Positions 33,202 to 40,979 of a stretch of DNA of 64,000 nt are shown here, piece after piece. Each line of letters opens with the position of its first letter. Position 1 is the stretch's first letter. This stretch comes from JACPUW01 sp049115495 (GTDB lineage: Bacteria; Bacteroidota; Bacteroidia; CAILMK01; JACPUW01). The position numbers and the translations under genes were made by a program. The stretch lies in assembly GCA_049115495.1 (NCBI GenBank), contig JAGDZV010000024.1, positions 4,808 to 68,807 of the forward strand, read 5' to 3'. The notes beneath the pieces are model-generated. The model saw only the letters and a program-made list of their open reading frames with translations. It had not been told where the DNA came from and ran no database searches.

Positions 33202-35409
33202 ATGAAATACACAGTACTTTTTTTTACTTTAATAATCTCTTTTTCTCAGGCCTTATCTCAAAATATAGAAGGGCGGGTAATTGATGAGAAAAATGGAGAA
33301 GCTTTAATCGCTGCCAATGTTTTTTGGCAGGGGAGTAAAGTTGGAGCCGTGACCGATCTTAATGGCAAGTTTAAATTACCTAACCAAAATCAATTTGACA
33401 CCCTTGTGGCCAGTTTTGTCGGCTACAAAACCAAATATATTAAGCGTAGAGATCTTTCCGAACCAATAATTATCAAGCTTTCGTCAAGCGTACTAAATGA
33501 AGTAACAATTGAAAAGAAGGTAAACTCAAAAGAGACTCTTACACTTGAAGTGGGTTTAGTGGAAAAAATTGGCCAACGTGAGCTTAAAAAAGCTGCATGT
33601 TGCAACCTAAGCGAGAGCTTTGAAACTAACCCAAGCGTAGATGTGAATTTTGCCGATGCAATTTCAGGGGCCAAGCGTGTACAAATGCTCGGTCTTGATG
33701 GTATCTACTCTTTAATAACCCTTGAAAACATTCCAGAAATACGCGGGCTTTCTGCTTCTTATGGTCTTACTGCAATTCCTGGCCCTTGGATTGAGTCTAT
33801 TCAATTGGCCAAAGGTGTAGGAAGTGTAATAAATGGCTTTGAGGCAATTACAGGGCAAATCAATATTGAGTTGCTAAAGCCCTTTTATGCACCAAAGTTT
33901 CACATTAATAGCTATGTAAATAATGTCGGACGTTTTGAGACCTCGTTAAACGGTAAAATTAAGGTTAGCGATAACCTTAGCACTTTGGTAATGATACATG
34001 GCAATAGCATGCAAAACCCTGTTGATGCAAATGAAGATGGTTTTTTAGACATTCCACTGCTAAATCAATTTACGGGCACTAATCGTTGGATGTTCTACAA
34101 TGATAAAATCGAAAGTCAATTTGGCGTGCAAGTGTTTTCTGAAAACCGAGTATCTGGTCAAACTGATTTTGAACCTGGAATGGAACTAAATACAACCAAT
34201 CCTTGGGGATTAAGCGTAGATCAGAATAGAATTAACGCTTATGCCAAAGTAGGTATCTTGCCTTCTGATGCTCACCCAGCCCGTAGCTTAGGAATTATCA
34301 ATAAGTTCTCACATTATAGCCAAAAAGGTAATTATGGACTAAAATTATATGACGGAACCAATAATTATTGGTATACCAATATAATTTTCCAAGATGAATT
34401 TTTATCAAGATTAAGTACAATTAAATTGGGCGGAGGATTCTTTATTGATGATTACAAGCAAGACTTTTCTGATTTGCTCAATAATCAAATTGCAACACTT
34501 GATAGAAATGAAAGGTCGGCGGGGGCATTTGCCGAATACACTTATGATCCCAATATAAGATTCACCTTAATTGCAGGTGGCCGGTTAGATTATCATAATC
34601 TTTTTGGTTGGTTTGCCACGCCAAGATTGCACTTGCGCTACAAGCTAAAAAAGAATTTGACATGGAGAATTGCCGCGGGCTCAGGTAGGCGAACTCCAAA
34701 TGCTCTGGTTGACAATTCAAGGGTAATGGTAAGTTCAAGACAGATTGTACTCCCTAATGATTTAGAGCAAGAAATAGCTTGGAATTTTGGTACAAGCTTT
34801 GTTTGGGATGTAAAGCTCAAAAATCGTGATGCTTCAATAACAGTAGACGTTTTTCATACCGAATTCGAAAACATGTTTATGATGGATATGGATAACAATC
34901 TACAAGAACTCATTTTTTACAATATGATTGGTAGATGTTATTCTTCAGTGGCACAAATTGAAGGAAACTACGAGCTGGTTAAAGGCCTAGACCTTAGGTT
35001 GTCTTACAAAATGCAAGATGTTAAAACAACCTTTGTAGATGGTGGTCTAAGAGATGTACCTTTTGTACCAACTAATATCTTTTTAAGTAACCTAGGATAT
35101 ACAACCCCAAATAAAGCTTGGAGTGTAGATATTACGGCTATTAGAAGTACACCTGGTAGACTAGCGGGCTCTATTGATGTAACAAATTTTGAAGAGCCGG
35201 CTCCATTCTGGAGAGTAAATAGCCAAATTACATACAAACATAAAACCTTTGAAGCTTACTTAGGCGGTGAAAACTTAACTGGATTTACACAAGACAATCC
35301 AATTATTTCGGCTGACAATCCTTTTGACGAAACATTTGATGCGGCAAACGTATGGGCACCAATTTTTGGGAGAATTGTTTACCTAGGAGTGCGCTATACT
35401 ATTTTTTAA
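33202..35409 (+). CDS. TonB-dependent outer-membrane receptor with carboxypeptidase-like N-domain (metal type)
   Basis: A 735-residue outer-membrane transporter. Signal peptide MKYTVLFFTLIISFSQALSQ; CarboxypepD_reg-like domain at ~20-100 (GRVIDEKNGEALIAANVFW...); a plug domain with the distinctive ACCNLSESFETNPSVDV and GAKRVQMLGLDG segment, and GFEAITGQINIEL; then the beta-barrel ending VYLGVRYTIF with the aromatic terminal residue typical of barrels. The 'ACCNLSESFE' form of the plug is what I associate with receptors linked to copper or other heavy metals, and the neighbours agree. The substrate is inferred. It lies between the Cys-rich protein and the HMA-domain protein as the middle gene of a three-gene cassette. 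Confidence 0.9.
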   Translation: MKYTVLFFTLIISFSQALSQNIEGRVIDEKNGEALIAANVFWQGSKVGAVTDLNGKFKLPNQNQFDTLVASFVGYKTKYIKRRDLSEPIIIKLSSSVLNEVTIEKKVNSKETLTLEVGLVEKIGQRELKKAACCNLSESFETNPSVDVNFADAISGAKRVQMLGLDGIYSLITLENIPEIRGLSASYGLTAIPGPWIESIQLAKGVGSVINGFEAITGQINIELLKPFYAPKFHINSYVNNVGRFETSLNGKIKVSDNLSTLVMIHGNSMQNPVDANEDGFLDIPLLNQFTGTNRWMFYNDKIESQFGVQVFSENRVSGQTDFEPGMELNTTNPWGLSVDQNRINAYAKVGILPSDAHPARSLGIINKFSHYSQKGNYGLKLYDGTNNYWYTNIIFQDEFLSRLSTIKLGGGFFIDDYKQDFSDLLNNQIATLDRNERSAGAFAEYTYDPNIRFTLIAGGRLDYHNLFGWFATPRLHLRYKLKKNLTWRIAAGSGRRTPNALVDNSRVMVSSRQIVLPNDLEQEIAWNFGTSFVWDVKLKNRDASITVDVFHTEFENMFMMDMDNNLQELIFYNMIGRCYSSVAQIEGNYELVKGLDLRLSYKMQDVKTTFVDGGLRDVPFVPTNIFLSNLGYTTPNKAWSVDITAIRSTPGRLAGSIDVTNFEEPAPFWRVNSQITYKHKTFEAYLGGENLTGFTQDNPIISADNPFDETFDAANVWAPIFGRIVYLGVRYTIF

Positions 35410-35449
35410 AATCATTGAAAATCAAATATTAACAATAAAAATCTACATT

Positions 35450-35845
35450 ATGAAAAAGACACAAATTGCAATTTTTAGTTTTTTAATGCTCAGCTTATTT
35501 GCATGGGCTAAAACTCAAGAAGCCACCATTAAAAGCTCTTTAGTATGTGGCATGTGCGAAGACAATATACGTAACGGACTTGTTTATGAAAAAGGAATTA
35601 AGCGGGTAACTTTTGACTTAGATGAAGGTGAAGTTTATGTAAAGTTTAATCCTAAGCACATTAGCCTTGATGAAATTGAAACTTTAATAACCAAGATTGG
35701 CTATGATGCCAATGAAAAGAAAGCTGACCCAATTGCGTTTAAAAACCTTGACGAATGCTGTCAGAGCAAAGAAAAATGCTTAGAAATGGAGAACCATGGT
35801 GATGGCCATAATCACCCAGAAGGAGAAGAACACGACCGTTATTAA
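35450..35845 (+). CDS. Exported heavy-metal-associated (HMA) domain protein
   Basis: A 131-residue protein with signal peptide (QIAIFSFLMLSLFAWAKTQ) and an HMA domain at ~25-95: VCGMCEDNI contains the metal-binding CxxC, followed by the beta-alpha-beta pattern GIKRVTFDLDEGEVYVKF and DEIETLITKIGYDA. A tail with two Cys pairs (DECCQSKEKC) and a His-rich end (HGDGHNHPEGEEH) offers further metal sites. It likely binds Cu(I) or a similar soft metal in the periplasm and works with the upstream receptor. The gap of 40 bp indicates the same operon; a terminator hairpin follows at 35959. Confidence 0.88.
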   Translation: MKKTQIAIFSFLMLSLFAWAKTQEATIKSSLVCGMCEDNIRNGLVYEKGIKRVTFDLDEGEVYVKFNPKHISLDEIETLITKIGYDANEKKADPIAFKNLDECCQSKEKCLEMENHGDGHNHPEGEEHDRY

Positions 35846-35958
35846 TTTTAGAATGAGTCTAAATTTTAATTTATACACTGAAAATCAATAGATTATTCGC
35901 ATATTAGCCATGCTGTAGTGAGGACTATAGCATTGGTAATTTGGTAAATTGGTTTCAA

Positions 35959-35993
35959 GAAACGGTGTTGCAGTGCGACACCGTTTCTATTTT
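35959..35993 (+). terminator. Intrinsic terminator after the metal cassette
   Basis: GAAACGGTGT and ACACCGTTTC form a 10-bp perfect stem with a 9-base loop, followed by TATTTTT. It overlaps the stop codon of the convergent SDR-like gene. It ends the transcript running from the promoter at 32664. Confidence 0.88.
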
Positions 35994-36658
35994 TGGTGCC
36001 TGGCCATATCCTTAATATCTTCCGATTCAATTTTGTTAAGGCCTACTAAATCGCTGTTACAAAGCTCAAGCATAGCATATGCCACATCATAAGCATTTAT
36101 TGAACGGTACTTTTTTGCCGGGCCAACCATAAGCGGATCTACAATACACATCACCTTTTGTCCGATCTTTTCGCCCAGTCTGAACTCATTTCTATTGCCC
36201 ATAAGAAGCGAAGGTTGTAGAATGAAAAGGTTTTGAAAATCAATCTTCTCAAGTAAATCTTCCATTTCACCTTTGGTGCGATTGTAAAAAATCTTTGATT
36301 TTGAATTGGCTCCCATGGCCGAAACCACAGCTAACTGTTTAGCTCCATTCTGCTTTAAAGTTTTAGCAATTGTAGTTGGGTACTCAAGATCCACCTTTTT
36401 GAAGTTTTCTTGAGTTTTGGCTTTTTTAATGGTGGTGCCTAAACAAATGAAAACATCATCGGCTTTTAGGGTTGAAATCTCAGATTCTAAATTCTCAAAA
36501 TTCGTAACTCGTTCTTCTAGTTTGTCATTTTGCTTTCCTGTAGGTTTTCTAACCAAAGAAATCACCTTGTTGTAAATAGAAGATTCAAGAAGTAAATTGA
36601 GCAAGTAACCGCCAGTAAGTCCAGAAGAACCGGCGATGAATGCGGTTTTATTTGTCAT
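35987..36658 (-). CDS. Atypical NAD(P)-binding (SDR-like, TIP30-type) protein
   Basis: A 223-residue Rossmann-fold protein. N-terminal nucleotide-binding loop AFIAGSSGLTGGYLLN (GxxGxxG), KADDVFICLGTT in the position of the SDR NNAG-like strand, VVSAMGANSKSKIFYNRTKGEME resembling the Ser...Tyr..Lys active site (YNRTK), and a C-terminal part with RSINAYDVAYAM. This is the plan of HTATIP2/TIP30-like NAD(P)H-binding proteins. The substrate is unknown. The start ATG overlaps the end of uvrA by 4 bp (36655-36658), so it is translationally coupled to uvrA, though a DNA-repair role is not implied. Confidence 0.83.
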   Translation of the reverse strand: MTNKTAFIAGSSGLTGGYLLNLLLESSIYNKVISLVRKPTGKQNDKLEERVTNFENLESEISTLKADDVFICLGTTIKKAKTQENFKKVDLEYPTTIAKTLKQNGAKQLAVVSAMGANSKSKIFYNRTKGEMEDLLEKIDFQNLFILQPSLLMGNRNEFRLGEKIGQKVMCIVDPLMVGPAKKYRSINAYDVAYAMLELCNSDLVGLNKIESEDIKDMARHQK

Positions 36659-39516
36659 TTTAGTTCTTCTTTCAAAAACCTTCCAGTATGGCTTTTTGTG
36701 TTTTTGGCAACTTGCTCAGGTGTTCCTGTACAAAGTACCGATCCACCTTCATGTCCACCTTCCGGACCAATATCAATAATATGGTCGGCAAGCTTTATTA
36801 CATCTAGGTTGTGCTCAATAATAAGAACCGTGTTGCCCTTATCTACTAATTCACCAATCACTTCCATAAGAATTCTTATGTCTTCAAAATGAAGTCCAGT
36901 AGTTGGTTCATCAAAAATGTAAAATGTATTTCCTGTATCGCGTTTACTAAGCTCAGTAGCCAGTTTAATTCGTTGTGCTTCGCCACCACTAAGGGTGGTT
37001 GAACTTTGGCCAAGTTTTATGTAGCCCAATCCAACACTGTTTAAGGCTTCAAGCTTTCTCTTGATTTTAGGAATGTGCTCAAAAAAGTCAACTGCAAGTT
37101 CAATTGGCATTTCAAGTACATCGCTAATGCTATGACCTTTATATCTAACTTCAAGAGTTTGACGGTTGTAGCGTTTGCCCAGACAAGAAGGGCAATTCAC
37201 ATAAACATCGGGTAAAAAGTTCATTTCAATCAACTTCATACCACCACCACCGCACTCTTCGCAACGGCCACCTTTTACATTAAAACTGAATCTCCCGGGC
37301 TTATATCCCCTAATTTGAGATTCAGGCAACTGCGCAAAAAGGTTTCTTATTTCTGTGAATACACCGGTGTACGTAGCAGGGTTTGACCTTGGGGTTCTGC
37401 CAATTGGCGCTTGGTCTATTTCAATTACCTTATCAATGTGATCAAGGCCTTCAATTTTATCATAAGATAAAACAGGAGCATTTGAACGGTAAAAATGCCT
37501 TTTCAAGATAGGGTAGAGAGTCCCATTTATTAGGCTAGACTTTCCGCTTCCTGAAACACCAGTAACGCAAAGTAGTTTACCCAATGGAAACTCAGCCTTT
37601 ACATTTTTAAGGTTATGACCTGTTGCTCCTTTCAGCACAAGTTTATTACCGCTGCCTTTTCTTCTTTTTTTAGGTACTTCAATATTTCGAGTACCCGATA
37701 AATATTCAGAAGTAATTGAATGCTGTGCACTGAATGTTTTCGGATCACCTTCAGCTACTACTTCTCCTCCATTAACCCCCGCACCAGGGCCAAGGTCTAC
37801 TATGTAATCAGCAGCCAACATCATGTCTTTATCATGCTCAACAACCAAAACAGAGTTACCTACATCACGCAATTCAGTAAGGGAATCAATTAGTCTTTCA
37901 TTATCTCTTTGATGAAGTCCTATACTTGGCTCATCTAAGATATAAAGTACATTGGTAAGTTGAGAACCAATCTGAGTGGCCAATCTAATTCGTTGCGCTT
38001 CGCCACCACTTAATGTACCTGATGGTCTAAAAAGTGAAAGATAGTTTAAGCCTACATTAAGCAAAAAGCCTGTTCTTGCTTTAATCTCTTTAAGTATTTC
38101 ATGGGCAACAATTTTCAATTGATTTGGTACTGATTCTTCAACTTTCTCAGCCCATTCGGCAAACTGGTCTAGTTGTAAATTTCCAACTTCACCAATGTGT
38201 TTGTCAAGAATTTTGAAGTGAAGAGATTCTTTTCTCAAGCGGTTCCCTTTGCAATCGGGGCACGGAGCATATACTGATATTCCCTGAAGATCTTCAATTA
38301 GGTCTTTATACCATCCGTGCGTTAGGCATGATTCAAAAAAGCCCAACACGCCATTAAAATTCGCATTTTGAGTATAGTAACCAAAGTCAATTTTTAAATC
38401 TTCGGTGCCGTAGAGAACCTCATTCAGAACATTTTCAGGTATTGACCCAATTTTAGTATCAACTTTAAGCTTGTTGTTTTTCAATATAGTTTTAATGCCA
38501 TTTAGGGTATTGGCATCAAGATATTGTTTGTAGGGTGTTATTATAGCTTTTGAAATTGATTGCTTTTTATCTCCAATAAGCTTTTCAAGATCAAACTGGT
38601 AGGAGTTTCCTACGCCCTTGCACTTTTGGCAATAGCCATAAGGCGAGTTAAAAGAGAAAGTATTTGGCTGAGGTTCGTCATAAGCAATCCCGCTGTCAAC
38701 GCACATAAGATTCTTACTGTAGGCATTGGTCTCATTACTTTCAGGCACATGCACCATAAGTAACCCGTTGCCTTCTTTTAGCGCCAGCGCAATTGACTCT
38801 TTTAGCCTATCGCTAGACTTTTCATTTACCTTAATACGATCTACAACCAATTCAATATCGTGTACTTGATATCTACTTACTTGCATTTTGGGTATAAGGT
38901 CTTCAATCTTGCCGTCAATGCGCATTCTTGTAAAGCCACTTTTACGATAGCGCTCAAAAAGCTCCCGGTAATGTCCTTTTCTTCCTCTAATTAGTGGAGC
39001 CAAAAGAAGGATACCTTTATCGGCGTACTTTTCTATTACTAGGTCGAGTATTTCCTCCTCACTAAAACGAACCATTTTTTTACCGGTTACGTAAGAGTGA
39101 GGCTCACCAATTCTTGCATAAAGCAATCTTAAAAAGTCGTAGATCTCTGTAATTGTGCCCACTGTTGAACGCGGATTTTTGCTTACCGTTTTTTGTTCAA
39201 TTGATATTACAGGGCTTAATCCATTTATTTTTTCTACATGTGGCCTTTGCAGGTTACCCATAAACTGCCTGGCGTATGCACTAAAGCTTTCCATGTAGCG
39301 GCGCTGTCCTTCAGCATAAATTGTGTCAAATGCTAATGAGGATTTCCCTGAGCCGCTTAAACCAGTAAATACGATTAAAGCATTTCTTGGAAGGGTTAGG
39401 TCAACCGACTTTAAATTGTGTTCGCTAGCACCAAATATTTCAATTTGGCCATCTTCAATGGCTTCGTTTTCAAGTTCTTTTTTTTCTAAAACTTCTGGAG
39501 GTGTGGTGCTTGACAT
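36655..39516 (-). CDS. uvrA: Excinuclease ABC subunit A
   Basis: DNA damage sensor of nucleotide excision repair; a dimeric ABC ATPase that loads UvrB. It has 953 residues, standard length. Two ATP-binding cassettes are visible: Walker A GLSGSGKSSLAFDTIYAEG (~53) and GVSGSGKSSLINGTL (~645), with ABC signatures SGGEAQRIRLATQ and SGGEAQRIKLATE and Walker B LYILDEPSIGLH and FYIFDEPTTGLH. Zinc-finger Cys clusters CQKCKGVG / CPDCKGN and CEECGGGG / CPSCLGK are intact. uvrB and uvrC are not in the window. No LexA-type box was recognised upstream. It is the first gene of a unit with the SDR-like gene. Confidence 0.98.
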   Translation of the reverse strand: MSSTTPPEVLEKKELENEAIEDGQIEIFGASEHNLKSVDLTLPRNALIVFTGLSGSGKSSLAFDTIYAEGQRRYMESFSAYARQFMGNLQRPHVEKINGLSPVISIEQKTVSKNPRSTVGTITEIYDFLRLLYARIGEPHSYVTGKKMVRFSEEEILDLVIEKYADKGILLLAPLIRGRKGHYRELFERYRKSGFTRMRIDGKIEDLIPKMQVSRYQVHDIELVVDRIKVNEKSSDRLKESIALALKEGNGLLMVHVPESNETNAYSKNLMCVDSGIAYDEPQPNTFSFNSPYGYCQKCKGVGNSYQFDLEKLIGDKKQSISKAIITPYKQYLDANTLNGIKTILKNNKLKVDTKIGSIPENVLNEVLYGTEDLKIDFGYYTQNANFNGVLGFFESCLTHGWYKDLIEDLQGISVYAPCPDCKGNRLRKESLHFKILDKHIGEVGNLQLDQFAEWAEKVEESVPNQLKIVAHEILKEIKARTGFLLNVGLNYLSLFRPSGTLSGGEAQRIRLATQIGSQLTNVLYILDEPSIGLHQRDNERLIDSLTELRDVGNSVLVVEHDKDMMLAADYIVDLGPGAGVNGGEVVAEGDPKTFSAQHSITSEYLSGTRNIEVPKKRRKGSGNKLVLKGATGHNLKNVKAEFPLGKLLCVTGVSGSGKSSLINGTLYPILKRHFYRSNAPVLSYDKIEGLDHIDKVIEIDQAPIGRTPRSNPATYTGVFTEIRNLFAQLPESQIRGYKPGRFSFNVKGGRCEECGGGGMKLIEMNFLPDVYVNCPSCLGKRYNRQTLEVRYKGHSISDVLEMPIELAVDFFEHIPKIKRKLEALNSVGLGYIKLGQSSTTLSGGEAQRIKLATELSKRDTGNTFYIFDEPTTGLHFEDIRILMEVIGELVDKGNTVLIIEHNLDVIKLADHIIDIGPEGGHEGGSVLCTGTPEQVAKNTKSHTGRFLKEELK

Positions 39517-39608
39517 GGGCTAAAAAATGAGCGCAAATTTCAGCTAATAAACCCGTTTTGGCAACAAAGAGTTTAACTTGGTAAAAAGAGATTTAATGAA
39601 AAATTAAA

Positions 39609-39648
39609 AATCCCCATTAATGAATCGTAGCGTTCTCTAATGGGGATT
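39609..39648 (-). terminator. Intrinsic terminator for the biotin carrier/VTT operon
   Basis: AATCCCCATTA and TAATGGGGATT form an 11-bp perfect stem around an 18-base loop; on the minus strand the stem is followed by TTTAATTT. It is the main element in the 234-bp gap 39517-39750, which shows no gene. Confidence 0.8.
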
Positions 39649-39750
39649 CGTTTGCAGGAAATTGGTGATTATGATGTATTAACTCATTAACGATAATAAG
39701 TCGTATTTGAGTTTGCTCAACTGTGGTAAGTGAAGTGAATTTTGTGGGGA

Positions 39751-40341
39751 TTAAACGCTGCCAGCTTTCCATACCAAAAATCCGTAAATAGCATACCTGG
39801 CCAGTCTAAAAAGTGAGTACATTACAAACTTTTTATGCGAATAGTTTGTAGAACCTACAAGAAGACAAATGGCCGCAAATGGTAAAGGGGTTGTAGAAGC
39901 CACAATTATTAGAAAGCCCCCAAATCTATTAAGATAGGCTGAGTACTTTTTCATTCTCTTCATTAAAAACCACCTAACAATGGTTACACTTCTAAAGAGC
40001 CGGCCCACCCAATAATTCATATAACCAGCGGCATACGATATAAGTGTAAGGCCTGTTAAAATACGAACATATGTTTTCCAATCGCCCTGCTCTATGCCCC
40101 ATGCCATAAAAATTTCAGGAGTTATAATCCCAAATAGTATTTCTGAGAAGGTATAAACTGTAAAAACAAGTGCTGGGCTTAGTTGGTTAAACCACTCAAT
40201 ATAATTGGCACCTGCAAATTTTCTAAAAAGAATAAAAACAAGAATGAAAACGGCTAAAACCAGTAATCCTTTAAAAACATTGCGCAATAAAAATTGGTAC
40301 CTTCCGCTAGTTTCTACTTTGCTGTTTTTATTTGTTGCCAA
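39751..40341 (-). CDS. VTT/DedA-like membrane protein
   Basis: A 196-residue integral membrane protein with about five helices. A central segment GIITPEIFMAWG followed by YAAGYMNYWVGR, and a later RFGGFLIIVASTTPLPFAAICLLVGSTNYS-type stretch (~39845-39935), resemble the VTT ('SNARE-associated') domain of DedA/TVP38 proteins, which includes conserved small-residue loops near a re-entrant helix and a basic residue. Such proteins act in lipid scrambling or membrane homeostasis; the specific role is unknown. It lies 9 bp after the biotin carrier gene on the same strand, so co-transcribed. Confidence 0.72.
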   Translation of the reverse strand: MATNKNSKVETSGRYQFLLRNVFKGLLVLAVFILVFILFRKFAGANYIEWFNQLSPALVFTVYTFSEILFGIITPEIFMAWGIEQGDWKTYVRILTGLTLISYAAGYMNYWVGRLFRSVTIVRWFLMKRMKKYSAYLNRFGGFLIIVASTTPLPFAAICLLVGSTNYSHKKFVMYSLFRLARYAIYGFLVWKAGSV

Positions 40342-40350
40342 GTTAAATTC

Positions 40351-40845
40351 TTACTCAAAAGTTATGAGCACATGATTTTTTTCTACAGCTTCTTTTGGCT
40401 CAACTTTTATTTCTTTAACAACGGCATCGCTAGGGGCCTTAATAACATTTTCCATTTTCATAGCTTCCAATACCAAAAGAGCATCACCTTTATTTACGGT
40501 TTCGCCAGGGGTCGCTAGTATTTCAAGCACAAGTCCTGGCATTGGCGCCTTTAAATCAGCCTGTGCGGTGGTCATCATTTTATCAAGTCCCATTTTCTCT
40601 AATAATAGATCAAAATGGTCTTTTAACTCTAAATCATATGCTTCACCATCAAGTCTAACCTTGCAGGTTTTATCAGTTTCACCTTTTTCAATAATTGGGT
40701 ATACAACCTTATTGGGTAACTTAAGCTGAACCTGGCCCGTTTCGCTTTGGGTTAGTTCCATTTCAAAAGCAGTATCGTTTACATAAACCTTGTTGTTTTC
40801 AATTTTAACATTGTACTCTGTGTTGTTTACTTTTACTTGATACAT
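40351..40845 (-). CDS. Biotin carboxyl carrier protein/subunit
   Basis: A 164-residue biotinyl-lipoyl attachment protein. The C-terminal ~70 residues hold the barrel-sandwich domain with LEAMKMENVIKAP, where the Lys between the two Met is biotinylated, preceded by APMPGLVLEILATPGETVNKGDALL. The N-terminal ~60 residues (MYQVKVNNTEYNVKIENN) form a beta-rich domain seen in propionyl/acyl-CoA carboxylase carriers of Bacteroidota. ATG 40845 is chosen because upstream in-frame codons to 40884 add a non-conserved extension. The carboxylase and transferase subunits are not adjacent, so whether it serves acetyl-, propionyl- or methylcrotonyl-CoA carboxylase or a decarboxylase cannot be said. Confidence 0.88.
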   Translation of the reverse strand: MYQVKVNNTEYNVKIENNKVYVNDTAFEMELTQSETGQVQLKLPNKVVYPIIEKGETDKTCKVRLDGEAYDLELKDHFDLLLEKMGLDKMMTTAQADLKAPMPGLVLEILATPGETVNKGDALLVLEAMKMENVIKAPSDAVVKEIKVEPKEAVEKNHVLITFE

Positions 40846-40979
40846 ATTTCTCTTCTTAAGCTTTGGCAAATGTACGAGCAGCATGCCAAAGCCATTAATT
40901 CATTTTAAGACAAAAACACAGGTAATGGTTGATCGCATACTGTAAAGCAAAGCCTATCGTTTGTACTTTTACATTATAG

